A stretch of DNA of 64,000 nt from Mycolicibacterium parafortuitum (GTDB taxonomy: Bacteria > Actinomycetota > Actinomycetes > Mycobacteriales > Mycobacteriaceae). Numbering within the stretch: position 1 is the stretch's first letter; the number at the start of each line of letters is the position of its first letter. Shown piece after piece: positions 63,223 to 64,000 of the stretch. A program made the translations under genes and the position numbers. The notes below the pieces were generated by a model. The model saw only the letters and a program-made list of their open reading frames with translations, made no database searches and had not been told where the DNA came from. Location of the stretch: NCBI RefSeq assembly GCF_010725485.1, contig NZ_AP022598.1, positions 558,001-622,000 on the forward strand, read 5' to 3'.

Positions 63223-63387
63223 CTTCCTCCCTTGACATTCACTACGGATTCCTCAATCTACACCCGCGATTCTCATGGATTCAGGAATCACAGCCACGAA
63301 TTCTGTAGTTTTCCGCGACGAAACATGTGGAAAACAAACTAGGGTCATTGTTGTCGGAGTTTTGTTCGACCACATGAGGAACCAGCG
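63223..63387. promoter_or_regulatory. Divergent promoter region with Lrp-like operators
   Basis: This AT-richer 165 bp holds a long imperfect inverted repeat, ACTACGGATTC (63241-63251) against GAATTCTGTAGT (63298-63309). In its middle is GATTC-AG-GAATC (63278-63289). Spaced, AT-rich inverted repeats between a regulator and a divergent operon fit Lrp/AsnC autoregulation. GAGGA precedes the permease ATG. Confidence 0.5.
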
Positions 63388-64000
63388 ATGACCACACGGA
63401 CCGGATGGGTTCGCACCCTGCTGCCCGGCACGACGTGGCTGATCTGCTTCTACCTGGTTCCGCTCGGGTTGATTCTCGCCGCCGCGCTGGCCACCCCCGA
63501 CATGATCGGGCGCCCGGTCTACGGCTTCAGCCTCGACAACTTCGCGCTGGTCTTCCAATCCACCTACCTGCCCGTGGTGGCCCGGACGTTCGGCTACGCC
63601 GTCCTGGCCACCGTCGCGTGCCTGCTCATCGGCTACCCCTGCGCCTATGCGATCTCGCGGTACGGCGGGCAGGCCAAACCGGCCTTGCTGCTGGCCGTGC
63701 TGGTGCCGTGGCTGGCCGACTACCTGATCCGGATCTACGCCTGGGTGCAGGTGCTGGGCCGCGAAGGCCCGGCCAACTCCCTGCTGCAACGGTTCGGACT
63801 CGGGCCGGTCAACCTGGTCGGCAATCCGTACGCGCTGATCCTCGGGCTGATCTACAGCTTCCTTCCGTTCATGATCCTGGCGGTGTTCCTCGCCGTCGAG
63901 CGCGTCGACTGGCGGCTGCTCGAGGCCGCCCAGGACCTGCACGCCGGTCCGTGGCGGGCCTTCAGCACCGTCGTCGTGCCGCTGACCACCGGCGGCATCG
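63388..64000 (+). CDS. PotB-like ABC transporter permease, N-terminal part, runs off the window
   Basis: The visible 204 residues hold a signal-like first helix (TWLICFYLVPLGLILAAALA) and several further membrane segments. EAAQDLHAGPWRAFSTVVVP is the EAA loop that docks to the ATPase. The pattern matches spermidine/putrescine permease PotB. The remaining potC/potD/potA-type genes would be beyond the edge. Confidence 0.88.
   Translation, partial: MTTRTGWVRTLLPGTTWLICFYLVPLGLILAAALATPDMIGRPVYGFSLDNFALVFQSTYLPVVARTFGYAVLATVACLLIGYPCAYAISRYGGQAKPALLLAVLVPWLADYLIRIYAWVQVLGREGPANSLLQRFGLGPVNLVGNPYALILGLIYSFLPFMILAVFLAVERVDWRLLEAAQDLHAGPWRAFSTVVVPLTTGGI

Noticed and set aside
1..64000. CRISPR arrays, rRNA genes, prophage structural genes
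   Set aside because: No regularly spaced repeats, rRNA-like stretches or phage capsid/tail genes were seen.

Overview
The window looks like chromosomal DNA from a rapidly growing mycobacterium (Mycolicibacterium type). It is GC-rich and carries many mycobacterial families: WXG100 proteins, a PE-PPE-domain esterase, an MMPL transporter, a PASTA-tailed class A PBP, wax ester/DGAT acyltransferase, deazaflavin-dependent oxidoreductases, DUF5994/DUF6307/DUF6480/DUF7159-type proteins, and a yajQ-gpsA neighbourhood resembling the Rv0566c-Rv0564c region of M. tuberculosis. All calls come from reading the sequence; no database search was run.

Layout. (1) 1-15.3 kb is an accessory island of giant nucleic-acid enzymes. 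A PLD-domain protein (cut by the window edge) is divergent from a 1747-aa DEDDh exonuclease-DinG/XPD-RecQ fusion. The fusion overlaps a ~2144-codon SNF2/RapA-type helicase gene carrying three Cys-rich zinc-finger-like arrays. An IS21-family element (6602-9010, 4-bp target duplication GGAC) sits at codon 66 of the helicase gene; removing it and one GGAC copy restores the reading frame exactly. This is the best candidate for an undescribed (probably anti-mobile-element) system. (2) 16.1-18.7 kb is a type VII secretion toxin cassette: two WXG100 proteins, a polymorphic toxin, an immunity-like protein, and a broken gene of another immunity-like family.

(3) 18.7-25.7 kb holds a DUF1206 membrane protein, an MHS-type transporter, a PonA2-like penicillin-binding protein and a Ser/Thr kinase that abuts it tail to tail. 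(4) 25.7-39 kb is a lipid/glycan region with two desaturase paralogues, a WS/DGAT, two GT4 paralogues, a GT4 / (alpha/alpha)6-type / GH130 operon, an acyl-CoA/AMP ligase, an alanine-dehydrogenase-like enzyme and several tiny mycobacterial proteins. (5) 39-43.5 kb has two cold-shock genes, each ending in a closely related hairpin, with two 46-aa paralogous microproteins nearby and a large secreted alpha/beta hydrolase between them.

(6) 43.5-53 kb holds a P450, an MMPL pump, an RsbW-like anti-sigma kinase, coiled-coil and CsbD-like stress proteins, a kinase fused to an extracellular solute-binding domain, an HxlR regulator and a deazaflavin oxidoreductase. (7) 53-64 kb holds a hydroxyacid dehydrogenase, a DUF7159-like Pro-rich protein, an AraC regulator, an SDR, a PE-PPE esterase, a secreted sugar-dehydrogenase-like propeller protein, tRNA-Tyr, yajQ, gpsA, and an Lrp/AsnC regulator divergent from a polyamine-type ABC permease that runs off the end. 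Most long antisense frames are GC-rich shadows and were left out.
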